A stretch of 33,599 nt of DNA from Paraburkholderia diazotrophica (GCF_900108945.1 NZ_FNYE01000057.1:1-33599), one strand, 5' to 3'. Positions 19,386-27,297 are shown, counted from the stretch's first letter. Made by a program: numbers and translations. The notes: generated from the letters alone by a model not told the origin.

Positions 19386-20143
19386 GTCCTGTCGGCGCTG
19401 TTTCGCTGGCTGGTCGAGCCGTACGCGCTTGCGAATCCGTTCGCTGGCGTCAAGGTCAAGAGCCACGCGCCGCAGGCAAGGCCTGGACGTGTCGCGCGGC
19501 TTCTCCGAGGGCGAGTGGCTGTTGATCCGCACGGTTGCCGACGGCCTCGAATGGTCCCATGCCTGGAGCGAACCGGCCGCCCAGCGAATACGGTTCCTGC
19601 TGGACTTCGGCTATGCAATTGGCCTGCGCGCCAGCGAGCACGTTGGCGCGACGCTCGCCGACATTCGTGGGGACGAACACTGCGATCACTGGCTTGCACG
19701 TGCTCGGCAAAGGTGGCAAGCGCGGCAAGGTGGCGTTGCCGCCGCTTGCACAGACGGCACTCGACCAGTATCTCGTGCAGCGGGGCCTCCCGTCACACCC
19801 GCGCGCTGGAATCCGGTGACGCCGCTTGTCGCAAGCATCGAGGAGGACGACGTCGGCATCGAAACCACGCGGCTCTGGCGCGTGCTGAGGCGGTTCTTTG
19901 CGCTGGTGGCCAACGCGATTCAGGACGAGCGGCCTGGGACGGCCGAGAAGCTGCGCCGCGCGAGCCCGCACTGGATGCGACACACGCAGGCACATGCGCT
20001 GGTGCGAGGCGCCGAGCTGATCATGGTGCGGGACAATCTACGCCATTCGTCGATCTCGACGACGCGCCTATCTGCACAGCGACGAAGCGCAGCGTGCCCG
20101 GCAGTTCGATCAGGCTTTTGCCGCACGCGATTTCAAGGAGTAG
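19386..20143 (+). pseudogene. Tyrosine recombinase (phage integrase family), frameshifted and 5'-truncated
   Basis: Plus-strand frames spell out the C-terminal two thirds of an integrase. LFRWLVEPYALANPFAGVKV leads into GLDVSRGFSEGEWLLIRT, FLLDFGYAIGLRASEHVGA (first catalytic Arg), HVLGKGGKRGKVALPPLAQ, LRRASPHWMRHTQAHAL (HxxR box) and VRDNLRHSSISTT. The gene ends with YLHSDEAQRARQFDQAF and TAG at 20141-20143. Joining them needs about four frame changes, near 19478, 19690, 19800 and 20068, the last right next to the nucleophilic tyrosine. The N-terminal arm-binding domain is absent. No attachment site or tRNA was seen nearby. It marks a former integrated element. Confidence 0.83.
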
Positions 20144-20319
20144 GTCGTTTACGATGCTCACCATAGGCATGCGAATTTTTCATAGCTTCACTGCCTATTG
20201 TTACGTCGCGAACAATTCGAGGTGCCGGAGATGAGTTTGTCGCGTGATCGACGAGGTCGAATTTCAGAAGACCACCGCGCGTAGCGCGAGACACAGCGGA
20301 TGTGAGGATGGCCAGTGTT

Positions 20320-20394
20320 GTCGGGTAGCCATGACGCATTGCTGCGCCATGGCCCCCTAAGAACCGGACAAGCAGATCACCCTGCATCCGGCTC
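20320..20394 (-). ncRNA. Group II intron domains V and VI
   Basis: On the minus strand, domain V reads GAGCCGGATGCAGG, then the GNRA-type GTGA loop, then TCTGCTTGTCCGGTTCTT (20394-20359). The outer stem pairs GAGCCGGA with TCCGGTTC, the inner stem pairs GCAG with CTGC, and the conserved AGC catalytic triad is present. Domain VI follows as a hairpin GCCATG...CATGGC, then CTACCCGAC at the presumed 3' splice site (20320). This is the ribozyme core and looks intact. Confidence 0.85.
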
Positions 20395-20404
20395 AAGCCA
20401 TTCT

Positions 20405-21280
20405 TCAGCACCATGGGGTGGCACCGGGCAGGCCGGCGGAACGTTTTGCGGTTCGTCGGCGAGCAAAGTAGGCATCCCACATCGAATCAAACGGGTTGGC
20501 CTGTGCCCGGATCTTGGTATGTCGCGTGATCGCGACCATATTCGAATGGAAGAGGCGAACGCCGTCGGTATTGCTGTCGGCGGATCCTTTCGTAGCGAAG
20601 ACCCAGGACCTGCGCCCGTCCGAGCGGAAGTACCTGTCTTTTACCCACTGAGCTCCTTTGGAGGGATGCCTGCGCAGCGCCCACCGCCAGAGCAGTCGCC
20701 AGATGTGAGAGTCTACCAATGAGAAGGTGGCTTTCGCCACGCTGTGTCGATGATACATGGCCCACCCACGGATAACCGGGTTGAGCTTATGAATCAAGTC
20801 TTCCTGCGTGGTGCTTGCGTTACCTTTGATGATTCCCCTGACCTTGTCCACCAGCGATTTGATGCTTTTCTTCGCTGGCTTGGTCAGCAGTTTGCCATCG
20901 TACTTGCGCACGTTCTGGCCAAGGAAATCGAAACCCTCCGATATATGCGTGATCCTGGTCTTCTCTTCCGAGAGTTCCAGACCGCGAGCGGCCATGAACT
21001 GCCTGACCGCAGGAAGTACCTGCGATTCGAGCACCTCTTTCGAGATGCCCGTCACCACGAAGTCATCGGCATAACGTATGACATTGAGCTGGGCTCTGGT
21101 GCGGGCAAGTCTGTGTGTCCCCACACTCGCATGAACCGCAGCTTCCAGCCCATCCAGCGCCATATTCGCGATCACGGGTGAGATGATACCGCCTTGGGGT
21201 GTACCAGCCCGCGACTCGAACAGGGTTCCTTCATCGATATATCCGGCTTCAAGCCATTTGCGCAGAACTGCCTTATCCAT
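20405..21280 (-). pseudogene. ltrA: Group II intron reverse transcriptase/maturase, C-terminal part
   Basis: About 291 codons beginning at MDKAVLRKWLEAGYIDEG, the continuation of the RT palm. Motifs: GTPQGGIISPVIANM (RT4), IRYADDFVV (catalytic YADD, RT5), EKTRITHISEGFDFLGQ (RT6-7), and the maturase domain X with HKLNPVIRGWAMYHRH. It ends shortly after NPFDSMWDAYFARRR. I do not see the CxxC/HNH endonuclease domain, so it may be lost. The first codon directly abuts the end of the inserted IS1111-type element; the N-terminal half lies beyond it at 24097-24639. As it stands this cannot be a functional RT. Confidence 0.9.
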
Positions 21281-21284
21281 CTAT

Positions 21285-21296
21285 AAGGACTTGCCC
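21285..21296 (+). repeat. Left subterminal inverted repeat of IS element B
   Basis: AAGGACTTGCCC, perfect complement of 24076-24087. Confidence 0.85.
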
Positions 21297-21407
21297 ATTT
21301 TCACAAGAGATATTGAAGAGGTTTGTACTGGTCTATAGTGCATCTCCTGAGTCATCGGGACATATTGGGGTGTAGCGGTGGGACAGACTGCGCACCTATA
21401 AACGTAC

Positions 21408-21420
21408 ATGGACTCCCGCC
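21408..21420 (+). repeat. Left subterminal inverted repeat of IS element A
   Basis: ATGGACTCCCGCC, perfect complement of 22728-22740. Confidence 0.85.
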
Positions 21421-21665
21421 TATGAGCAAGATCGGTTTGCAATTTGAAGGTCTCGACTGCGTCCGTACATTCGGCTTTTGATGTGCTTACTATCAGCACG
21501 AGCCATCATGGAAGTTTGCGCGCTTGCCCCTCATCGGCCTTCTGGCTTCGTAATGCAGCCGCCGGATATATCAGGATCTGCAAGCGCCGGTCCGACCGGT
21601 TCGCCATGCTTGCCGCTTCTTGCGCAATCGCGAAGAGGGTAAAAGTACTGAGATAGTAAAGATTA
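21421..21665 (-). ncRNA. Predicted guide (seek/bridge) RNA region of IS element A
   Basis: Established knowledge: IS110-family transposases use a structured RNA encoded in a non-coding end of the element to choose donor and target; in the IS1111 group it lies downstream of the transposase gene. These 245 bases are exactly such a segment, between the transposase stop and the inverted repeat. I did not fold it, so the RNA limits are unknown. Confidence 0.42.
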
Positions 21666-22682
21666 CTACGCCACCTTAAAGCTATCGTTGCTCGTCAATA
21701 TGGCCCAGGCGATTCGCGCCGTCTTGTTCGCTAGAGCGATTGCCGCGACACTCATGTGTCGGCGTTGCATCACAGCTTTGATCCATCGACTATGCCGGTC
21801 GTCGCGGCGATTCACGAAACGCATCACTGCGCGCGCACCTTGTACAAGCAAGGTCCGGAGATAGGTGTCGCCGCGTTTTGTAATGCCCCCCAACTTCGCC
21901 TTGCCGCCGCTCGATCGTTGTGTCGGCGTCAGTCCCAACCATGCCGCGAACTGTCGTCCGTTCTTGAACTGCGACGGATCTCCACCAACGCTGCTAAACA
22001 ACGCGGTCGCTACTAGCGGGCCGATGCCAGGAACCGTAGCAAGTCGCCGGCAACCCTCGTTGCGTTTGAATATTTCGGCTATCTCGTTAGTGAGTTGATC
22101 GACCCATTGTTGAAGGGCCGCGAGCTGTTCGAGGTACATCGATCCCAGGCGTCGCAGCAGGAGCGTGATCCGGGCATCAAGATTGTTGACGAGTGCGACG
22201 ATACCCTGTCTTAACCGGGGAATGCCTATCGGGAAGATGAATCCCTCTTCGGCAAACATGCTGCGGATCTGGTTCGACTTCGCCGTTCGTTCGTGAATGA
22301 GTCGCTCGCGCATGCGGTGAATCGACTGTAGCGACTGCTGCTCGGCGCTCTTGATGGGCACCGGGTGAATGCCGGGCCGAGAAACAGCTGCGCAAATAGC
22401 TGCCGCATCATTCGCATCGTTCTTTCCGCCGACTCGGAATGGTTTTACATACTGTGTTGGCAGGAGACGTACCGTGTGTCCAAGGATTGTCAATTCACGA
22501 GCCCAGTAGTGGGAACCGTGACACGCTTCGATACCTATCAGACTCGGCTCCAGCTTTGAGAAGAACTTTAGTACCTCAGCGCGGCGCAGCTTCCGCTGTA
22601 CGACCGGTTTGCCGGCACGATCGACGCCATAAACCTGGAACACGTTTTTCGCGATATCAAGACCGATGGTGAGCGTAGGCAT
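21666..22682 (-). CDS. IS110 family (IS1111 group) transposase, element A
   Basis: 338 residues from ATG 22682, which has GGGAG 7-8 bases upstream (the frame is open further but without a start signal). N-terminal DEDD RuvC-like domain: the first Asp in TIGLDIAKN, Glu in IGIEACHGSHYWARE, and the Asp pair in GGKNDANDAAAI. C-terminal Tnp_20 domain with TVPGIGPLVATAL, the AAWLGLTPTQRSSGGKAKLG stretch carrying the catalytic serine region, and GDTYLRTLLVQGARA. It looks intact and could be active. It acts with its guide RNA to insert site-specifically without target duplication. Confidence 0.95.
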   Translation of the reverse strand: MPTLTIGLDIAKNVFQVYGVDRAGKPVVQRKLRRAEVLKFFSKLEPSLIGIEACHGSHYWARELTILGHTVRLLPTQYVKPFRVGGKNDANDAAAICAAVSRPGIHPVPIKSAEQQSLQSIHRMRERLIHERTAKSNQIRSMFAEEGFIFPIGIPRLRQGIVALVNNLDARITLLLRRLGSMYLEQLAALQQWVDQLTNEIAEIFKRNEGCRRLATVPGIGPLVATALFSSVGGDPSQFKNGRQFAAWLGLTPTQRSSGGKAKLGGITKRGDTYLRTLLVQGARAVMRFVNRRDDRHSRWIKAVMQRRHMSVAAIALANKTARIAWAILTSNDSFKVA

Positions 22683-22727
22683 ATCGAATCTCCCGAAAGT
22701 GGCTCCGGCAGTGTGCGCCCCGGAGGG

Positions 22728-22740
22728 GGCGGGAGTCCAT
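22728..22740 (-). repeat. Right subterminal inverted repeat of IS element A
   Basis: GGCGGGAGTCCAT on the plus strand, complement of 21408-21420. Confidence 0.85.
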
Positions 22741-22946
22741 ACCATCAGCCTTGCTGGACGATGTGATTGCTACGCCCGGGCCCGGATAGTAACCGCGCAG
22801 CAGGACTCCATTCGGGATGCGGCGAATACAGTGCCTGTAGTGCCTGATGGATGATCGAGTTCGCCTGCTGCCGGTCTGACCTGTCGCTATCGTTGCCTGT
22901 TGCGTCCTGTGTTGGAAGTGGTATTCAGTATGATGCTGGATGTGGT

Positions 22947-24008
22947 TCACGCGCCCGCCGTCGGACGGGGACGGGCGGGCGCGTGGGATGGATCAAATTT
23001 TTCGCCTTTCACGAGAATTGCCCACAGAATACGGGCATGCTTGTTGGCAATGGCGACGAGTGTCTTCTGGTAGCCGATGCGGGCCTGCAGTTGGAGAATC
23101 CAGCGTGAGAGCCGGTCGTCGCGTCGGGCGGCGGCGGCAATGGCTGATCGTGCGCCCAGGACCAGCAGGGTACGTAGGTAGTCGTTGCCCTGTTTCGTGA
23201 TACGGCCCAGCCGTTGTCTGCCGCCGCTGCTGTTCTGTTTGGGCACGATGCCAATCCAGGCCGCGAGCTGGCGACCATTGCGGAACTGGTGCGCGTCGAC
23301 CAAGGTTGCAACCGTGGCGGATGCAGTGAGGGGTCCGATGCCACACATTTCCATACACCGTTTTGCCTCGATATCCTGATTGGCGTGCTCGGCGATTTTT
23401 CGGTCGAACCAGGCGATCTCCTCATCGAGTGCATGCCACTTCTCCCAGGCGCGCATGAGGGCCTCACGTGCGGGTCCGGCGAGTTCATTGCTGGCGTCTT
23501 CGACGGAGTCGACGAAATATTTGTGCAACTGGTTGATACGTTGAGGGAAGAACAGGCCGAACTCGGCAAGCAGTCCCCGCAACCGGTTGATGAGCGCGGT
23601 ACGCTCCTCGACATAGCCGGTACGCATACGGTGAAGCACGAGCACGCTCTGCTGAGTTGGTGACTTGACGGGCACGAAGCGCATATTAGGTCGGCCGGCA
23701 GCTTCGCAGATGGCTTCGGCGTCGCGCGCATCATTCTTTACGCGGGCGCCGCCCTTGCGGTAGGGCGCGACGAACTGTGGTGGAATCAGACGAACCTCAT
23801 GTCCGAGTGCGCGGAGTTTACGAGCCCAGTAATGAGCGGCGCTGCAGGCTTCCATGGCGACCAGGCAGGGGTTGAGATTGGCGAACCAGCTCAGAAGTCG
23901 GTTTCGTGCAATTGCCCTGCGGGTGACGACGCGATCGGCCGCGTCGACCGCGTGGATCTGGATGACGTTCTTGGCGAGGTCAACGCCGATGCGGGCGATC
24001 GTGTCCAT
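22947..24008 (-). CDS. IS110 family (IS1111 group) transposase, element B
   Basis: 353 residues from ATG 24008, preceded by AGGAGG at ideal spacing. DEDD domain: Asp in RIGVDLAKNVIQ, Glu in AMEACSAAHYWARK, Asp residues in VKNDARDAEAI. C-terminal Tnp_20 domain: CGIGPLTASATVA, AAWIGIVPKQNSSGGRQRLG and GNDYLRTLLVLGARS. It is only distantly similar to the transposase of element A, so these are two different elements, not a duplication. The protein seems intact, but the downstream non-coding part that should encode its guide RNA is split by element A. That would probably leave it unable to move on its own. Confidence 0.95.
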   Translation of the reverse strand: MDTIARIGVDLAKNVIQIHAVDAADRVVTRRAIARNRLLSWFANLNPCLVAMEACSAAHYWARKLRALGHEVRLIPPQFVAPYRKGGARVKNDARDAEAICEAAGRPNMRFVPVKSPTQQSVLVLHRMRTGYVEERTALINRLRGLLAEFGLFFPQRINQLHKYFVDSVEDASNELAGPAREALMRAWEKWHALDEEIAWFDRKIAEHANQDIEAKRCMEMCGIGPLTASATVATLVDAHQFRNGRQLAAWIGIVPKQNSSGGRQRLGRITKQGNDYLRTLLVLGARSAIAAAARRDDRLSRWILQLQARIGYQKTLVAIANKHARILWAILVKGEKFDPSHAPARPRPTAGA

Positions 24009-24075
24009 GATTTCCTCCTTGGCGCATGCGTGGTCAGCAGCCCATGATCGCATCTGCGCTGGTGTCCCGCTGGCC

Positions 24076-24087
24076 GGGCAAGTCCTT
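24076..24087 (-). repeat. Right subterminal inverted repeat of IS element B
   Basis: GGGCAAGTCCTT on the plus strand, complement of 21285-21296. Confidence 0.85.
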
Positions 24088-24096
24088 TACCAATTC

Positions 24097-24639
24097 GGTA
24101 TATGCTGCAGAAACCAGGAGTGACTGAAGTTGTCGAAACAGCCCCGTATGTCACCCTCCAGAATCCATCTTGGTGATACGCGCTTGGCCAAGACGTTGAA
24201 GCACTGTTCGATGGCATCGGCGGTCGAGCGTTCGGGCCGGAAGCCATAGGAATTCAGGTCCGCCAAGCTCTCTGCAATCGGTTCCAGTGCGAGCTTCCAT
24301 AAAGCTTGCATCGCACGATAGCCGCGATGCTGTAACGACAACATCCCCTTCCATCTGGCCGCCGGTGATGACCAGATCTTGCCGTCCACCCCCGGCGTTC
24401 TCTTGCCGCGATTTTCCGTCACACGCCTGACGGCCAACATCTTGCCGACATGCGAGCGGGTCAATAGACGTTGCAAGGCTTTCACCTTGCCCCATCGGTT
24501 TTCCCGAACTGCCTTGGTGATACGCAACTGAAGTCGTCTCACCTCTGCTTCGATGTGTGGCCAGTTCGCCTGGTCCCACATCCGGGCAGCGTGCAAGGGC
24601 GCACCAGCGCCACGACACTTTCGTGCCGTGGGCCGTCAT
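24097..24639 (-). pseudogene. ltrA: Group II intron reverse transcriptase, N-terminal part
   Basis: ATG 24639 with an upstream AGGGAAAG starts MTAHGTKVSWRWCALAR, but this frame soon breaks. The true RT sequence resumes one frame over as LHAARMWDQANWPHIEAEV, pointing to a small deletion near 24595. It continues through KALQRLLTRS, ENRGKRTPGVDG and QHRGYRAM, then jumps directly to QALWKLALEPIAESLAD. The stretch that normally lies between (YIPKxxGxxRPLGIPTxxDR, about 29 codons, RT1 region) is missing, apparently deleted between two GCGATGC-like sites near 24313. Then SYGFRPERSTADAIEQCF (RT2) and GDIRGCFDNFSHSWFLQHI (RT3, catalytic Asp) follow. The reading ends at the inserted element. Confidence 0.88.
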
Positions 24640-25037
24640 CTGCTTTCCCTCGTATAACGATTTGTCAAGTTTCTCTCACCATGAATGACCGCGCGGAAGT
24701 CTGCCCGCTTTCGCGTCGGGCGATGTTGCAGCCCGTATCCCATCCGTTACAGACAGGCCTTCGCTTTCTCCGCATTCCTTTACCCGCACCACCAGCAGCT
24801 CCCCTCGCGGTCGGCCTGCCCAGTGGGCAGCAGTACGGGCTTACCCTGTTCCGCCTACGTTTCCGAGCGTGTCGGCCCCTTCCTATCCGCCGGCGATGGC
24901 TTTGTCCATGATGGTCCACAGAGTCATGACCATACCGCACCGCTTACCTTTTGGTTCAAGCCTCACAGCACGTTTGGCTTGTCACGATTCACGACGTTTA
25001 TCGGAAGTTCACATATGTTGGGCGTGACGCTCATCCC
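24640..25037 (-). ncRNA. Group II intron 5' structured region, inner segment (domains I-IV)
   Basis: Non-coding bases directly upstream of the RT start, on the intron strand, containing several short complementary segments. The short ORFs here are not gene-like. It is cut from the intron's 5' end by the IS5 and IS630 insertions; joined to 27032-27239 it gives about 600 bases of leader, the normal length for domains I-III. Individual domains were not folded. Confidence 0.55.
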
Positions 25038-25803
25038 TAGGTGATGTTCACATTTACGACCGGTCCAAATATGCAGGCAAGTGACGCAAACACGAGATAG
25101 CTGTCGGCGAGCTTGTCATATCGAGTGGATACACGGCGAAAATGTTTGATGCGATTGAAGAAACGCTCGACCAGATTGCGCGTACGGTACAGCCCACGGT
25201 CGTAGCGGCGCTTTGTCTTGCGATTCGAACGTGGCGGGATGACAACCTTCGCGTGGGTAGCCCGAATGGCTTGCACGAAGGCGTCGGAGTCATAGCCCTT
25301 GTCTGCGATAACCGCTCCCGTGCGCAAATGCTCAACCAGTTGTACCGCACACGAGATGTCGGCGACCTGCCCTTCAGTGACGATCAGGCGCAACGGACGC
25401 CCCGTCGAATCGATCGCCAGATGCAGCTTGGTGCTCGGTCCACCTCGGGAACGACCGAGAGCTTGCGGCCCACTTTTTTTGTAGCTCCGGCTGAATGCTG
25501 GTGTGCGCGAACGATCGTCGAATCGATCATGACGTGCTCGATTTCCGTGTGGCCTGCCAGTGCATTCACCACCCGCTGCCATACGCCCTTGCTTCGCCAG
25601 CGCGAGAAGCGGATGTACACCGTATGCCATCGGCCGAACTCTGCAGGCAAGTCGCGCCATGGACTGCCAGTCCGGGCAATCCACAGCACCGCTTCGAGAA
25701 ACCAGCGATTGTTGGATGCCGTTCGGCCGCGATCGCCTTCCTTGCCAGGCAGGATGTCCCGGATCTTCTTCCATACTTCATCGCTCAGTAACGTTCGCGC
25801 CAT
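25037..25803 (-). CDS. IS5 family (IS427-type) transposase, two overlapping frames
   Basis: The first frame starts at ATG 25803 (MARTLLSDEVWKKIRDILPG) and carries the DUF4096-like N-terminus, then TGSPWRDLPAEFGRWHTVY and the first catalytic Asp in MIDSTIVRAHQHSAG. The second frame continues with GGPSTKLHLAIDSTGRPLR, the second Asp in VIADKGYDSDAF, and the Glu in NLVERFFNRIKHFRRVSTRY. The frames overlap at a run of seven A on the coding strand (25474-25480), the usual programmed slippage site of this group. A full-length protein of about 255 residues would result. The TAG stop (25037-25039) is formed by the flanking target sequence, not by the element itself. It looks intact. Confidence 0.92.
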
Positions 25804-25862
25804 CCTGTCTCGCTGTACAAAAGACAGGATGTAAACACAAATTTTTAAATGTAAACAGCCCT
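25040..25862 (-). mobile_element. IS5-family insertion sequence (IS427 group)
   Basis: Imperfect terminal inverted repeats of about 17 bases (GGTGATGTTCACATTTA at 25040-25056 against the complement of 25846-25862, 13 of 17 identical). TA flanks each end (25038-25039 and 25863-25864), as expected for a TA duplication. Length 823 bases, normal for the group. The right-hand TA is shared with the neighbouring IS630 element. Confidence 0.85.
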
Positions 25863-26947
25863 TAGTGTCCCGAGTTAGAAATTCGTAGACAAAATCGCTT
25901 GACGCTGGCGAGGATGTCGTCGGCCGATTTGGTCCAGTTGAAAGGTCTCGGATCAGTGTTGTTGATCTGGATGTATTGGCGAATCGCCTGTTCGAGTTGC
26001 CGGGTGGAGCGATGAGTGCCGCGGCGGATGTATGTCTCGCTGAGCGTGGCAAACCATCGTTCGACCTGGTTAATCCACGAAGCAGAGGTAGGGGTTAAAT
26101 GCGCATGGAAACGCGGATGGCGAGCCAGCCAGGTATTGATCGAGGAAGTCTTGTGCGTGCCGTAGTTATCCATCACCAGATGGACGTCCAGTTGGGGTGG
26201 CACGTTGGCCTCGATGGTGTGCAGGAACTTCAGGAATTCACTGCTGCGATGACGCCGATGCAGTTCGCCAATGACTTCGCCCGTGGAGATGTCCAGCGCC
26301 GCGAACAGTGTGGTCGTGCCGTGCCGCATGTAGTCGTGCGTGCGTCGCTCAGGGATGCCCGGGGCCAGCGGCAGCATAGGTTGGGTGCGGTCCAGCGCCT
26401 GGATCTGGCTCTTCTCGTCCACGCACAACACCATCGCCTTGAGCGGCGGGTCCAGATACAGCCCGACGATATCGCGCACCTTGTCGACGAAAAATGGATC
26501 AGTGGAGAGCTTGAAGGTCTCCTGCCGATGCGGCTGCAATCCGAAGGCACGCCAGATCCGCGACACGGCTGTCTGCGACATTCCCATCTCGCGGGCCATT
26601 GTTCGCGTGCTCCAGTGAGTTGCATCCCTGGGCACGGATTCGAGCGTGCGGGCGACAACCGCCTCCACCTGCGCGTCCTCGATCGTCCTCGGTGCGCCCG
26701 GGCGCGGTGCATCGAGCAACCCGTCCACGCGGTGACTGATGAATCGCGAACGCCACTTCGAAGCCGTATGCGAGGTGACACGTTGTCTTGTCGCGACCGT
26801 GTTGTTGTCGAAGCCCTCGGCGCAAGCCAGCACAATACGCGCTCTCAGGGCAAGTGCCTGTGCCGTCTTGCGCCGCATCGTCAACGCTATGAGCTGTTCG
26901 CGTTCCGACCCACTCAGCACCAGTGGCGCCTTCGGTCTTCCTCTCAT
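25862..26947 (-). CDS. IS630 family transposase
   Basis: 361 residues from ATG 26947 (GAGG 6 bases upstream); an in-frame start at 26977 is less likely. N-terminal winged-helix region: LRARIVLACAEGFDNNTVA, then DAPRPGAPRTIEDAQVEAV. DDE domain: Asp in LCVDEKSQIQALDR, Asp in LVMDNYGTHK, Glu in PTSASWINQVERWFATLSE. Tc1/mariner-like, inserting at TA. The TAA stop is 25864-25862, made from the duplicated TA plus one flanking base, so the gene depends on its target for termination. Complete and possibly active. Confidence 0.95.
   Translation of the reverse strand: MRGRPKAPLVLSGSEREQLIALTMRRKTAQALALRARIVLACAEGFDNNTVATRQRVTSHTASKWRSRFISHRVDGLLDAPRPGAPRTIEDAQVEAVVARTLESVPRDATHWSTRTMAREMGMSQTAVSRIWRAFGLQPHRQETFKLSTDPFFVDKVRDIVGLYLDPPLKAMVLCVDEKSQIQALDRTQPMLPLAPGIPERRTHDYMRHGTTTLFAALDISTGEVIGELHRRHRSSEFLKFLHTIEANVPPQLDVHLVMDNYGTHKTSSINTWLARHPRFHAHLTPTSASWINQVERWFATLSETYIRRGTHRSTRQLEQAIRQYIQINNTDPRPFNWTKSADDILASVKRFCLRISNSGH
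25865..25884 (+). repeat. Left terminal inverted repeat of IS630 element
   Basis: GTGTCCCGAGTTAGAAATTC, perfect complement of 27010-27029. Confidence 0.95.
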
Positions 26948-27009
26948 CGTCGCCTCGCTTATTTGCGAACCCTGCAACCCAGGTTAGTACACAACGCAAA
27001 TAAGGCAAT

Positions 27010-27029
27010 GAATTTCTAACTCGGGACAC
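27010..27029 (-). repeat. Right terminal inverted repeat of IS630 element
   Basis: Perfect complement of 25865-25884, followed by TA at 27030-27031. Confidence 0.95.
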
Positions 27030-27031
27030 TA

Positions 27032-27239
27032 GTGCCTCACCGCCTTCGTGCTGGCAGATTCCACCGCGCCTCGCGGTTTGGTGTAACGGTTACCCGTTGG
27101 CTACATTGTCCCCGAAGCTTCACACGGAGCTGTTGCCGGCTCCGCATGTCCGGGTAGGGAACGGCTGATGGAACAGCCGGTTTTATCAGGAGTCCTTCCT
27201 CCAGTAAAACAGAAATTTAGGCGACTTTACAGGTCGCAC
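27032..27239 (-). ncRNA. Group II intron 5' terminal segment
   Basis: On the minus strand it begins GTGCGACCTGTAAAGTCGCC at 27239, matching the GUGYG 5' end consensus, with an immediate small stem (GCGAC/GTCGC). Further hairpins follow (GGACTCCTGATAAAACCGG; GGAGCCGGCAACAGCTCC). After deletion of the IS5/IS630 pair the sequence continues directly into the segment upstream of the RT gene. The 5' exon ends ATATCAGAGC. Confidence 0.62.
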
Positions 27240-27297
27240 GCTCTGATATCGTGCGATGTGTTCCGGACGCCGTACGAACATCAAGAACAAACTGGCC

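Larger units (their letters stand above)
21405..22749 (-). mobile_element. IS110-family (IS1111 group) insertion sequence A, nested in element B
   Basis: Perfect 13-bp inverted repeat ATGGACTCCCGCC at 21408-21420 and GGCGGGAGTCCAT at 22728-22740. These enclose a single transposase (21666-22682) and a 245-base non-coding segment downstream of it. The total of about 1.34 kb and the subterminal repeats fit the IS1111 group. The outer limits are estimates, by analogy with the offsets in element B. It lies in the non-coding part of element B, between the end of that transposase gene and its left repeat. Confidence 0.8.
21282..24096 (-). mobile_element. IS110-family (IS1111 group) insertion sequence B, interrupted by element A
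   Basis: Bounded by a perfect 12-bp subterminal inverted repeat AAGGACTTGCCC at 21285-21296 and its complement at 24076-24087, set a few bases inside the ends as in the IS1111 group. Its transposase is at 22947-24008. Removing 2815 bases (21282-24096, or one base to the left) rejoins the intron RT exactly in frame (HIP-MDKAV) with no target duplication, as expected for IS110-family strand exchange. Without element A the element would be about 1.47 kb, a normal size. Confidence 0.85.
25865..27029 (-). mobile_element. IS630-family insertion sequence
   Basis: Perfect 20-bp terminal inverted repeats (GTGTCCCGAGTTAGAAATTC at 25865-25884; complement at 27010-27029) flanked by TA on both sides (25863-25864 and 27030-27031). 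Length 1165 bases with one transposase gene. The TA on the left is also the right-hand TA of the IS5 element. Confidence 0.93.
20320..27239 (-). mobile_element. Group II intron, disrupted by four insertion sequences
   Basis: Intron RNA strand is minus. The 5' end at 27239 starts GTGCGACC, fitting GUGYG. The 3' end at 20320 follows a classic domain V (20359-20394) and a domain VI hairpin and ends CTACCCGAC. The encoded reverse transcriptase/maturase is split into 24639-24097 and 21280-20405. Insertions: an IS1111-type element at about 21282-24096 containing a second one (about 21405-22749); an IS5 element (25040-25862); an IS630 element (25865-27029). Subtracting them and the duplicated TA bases leaves about 2.1 kb, a normal bacterial group II intron size. 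Exact 5' and 3' ends are inferred from consensus only. The exons do not make a gene that I recognise. Confidence 0.82.

Noticed and set aside
21285..24087. Reading the two IS110-type transposases as a single composite element or duplication.
   Set aside because: The proteins differ strongly and each has its own distinct perfect inverted repeats, so they are two different nested elements.
20320..27239. CRISPR array or tandem repeats in the repeat-rich centre of the window.
   Set aside because: The repeats are only paired terminal repeats of insertion sequences; no regularly spaced direct repeats were seen.
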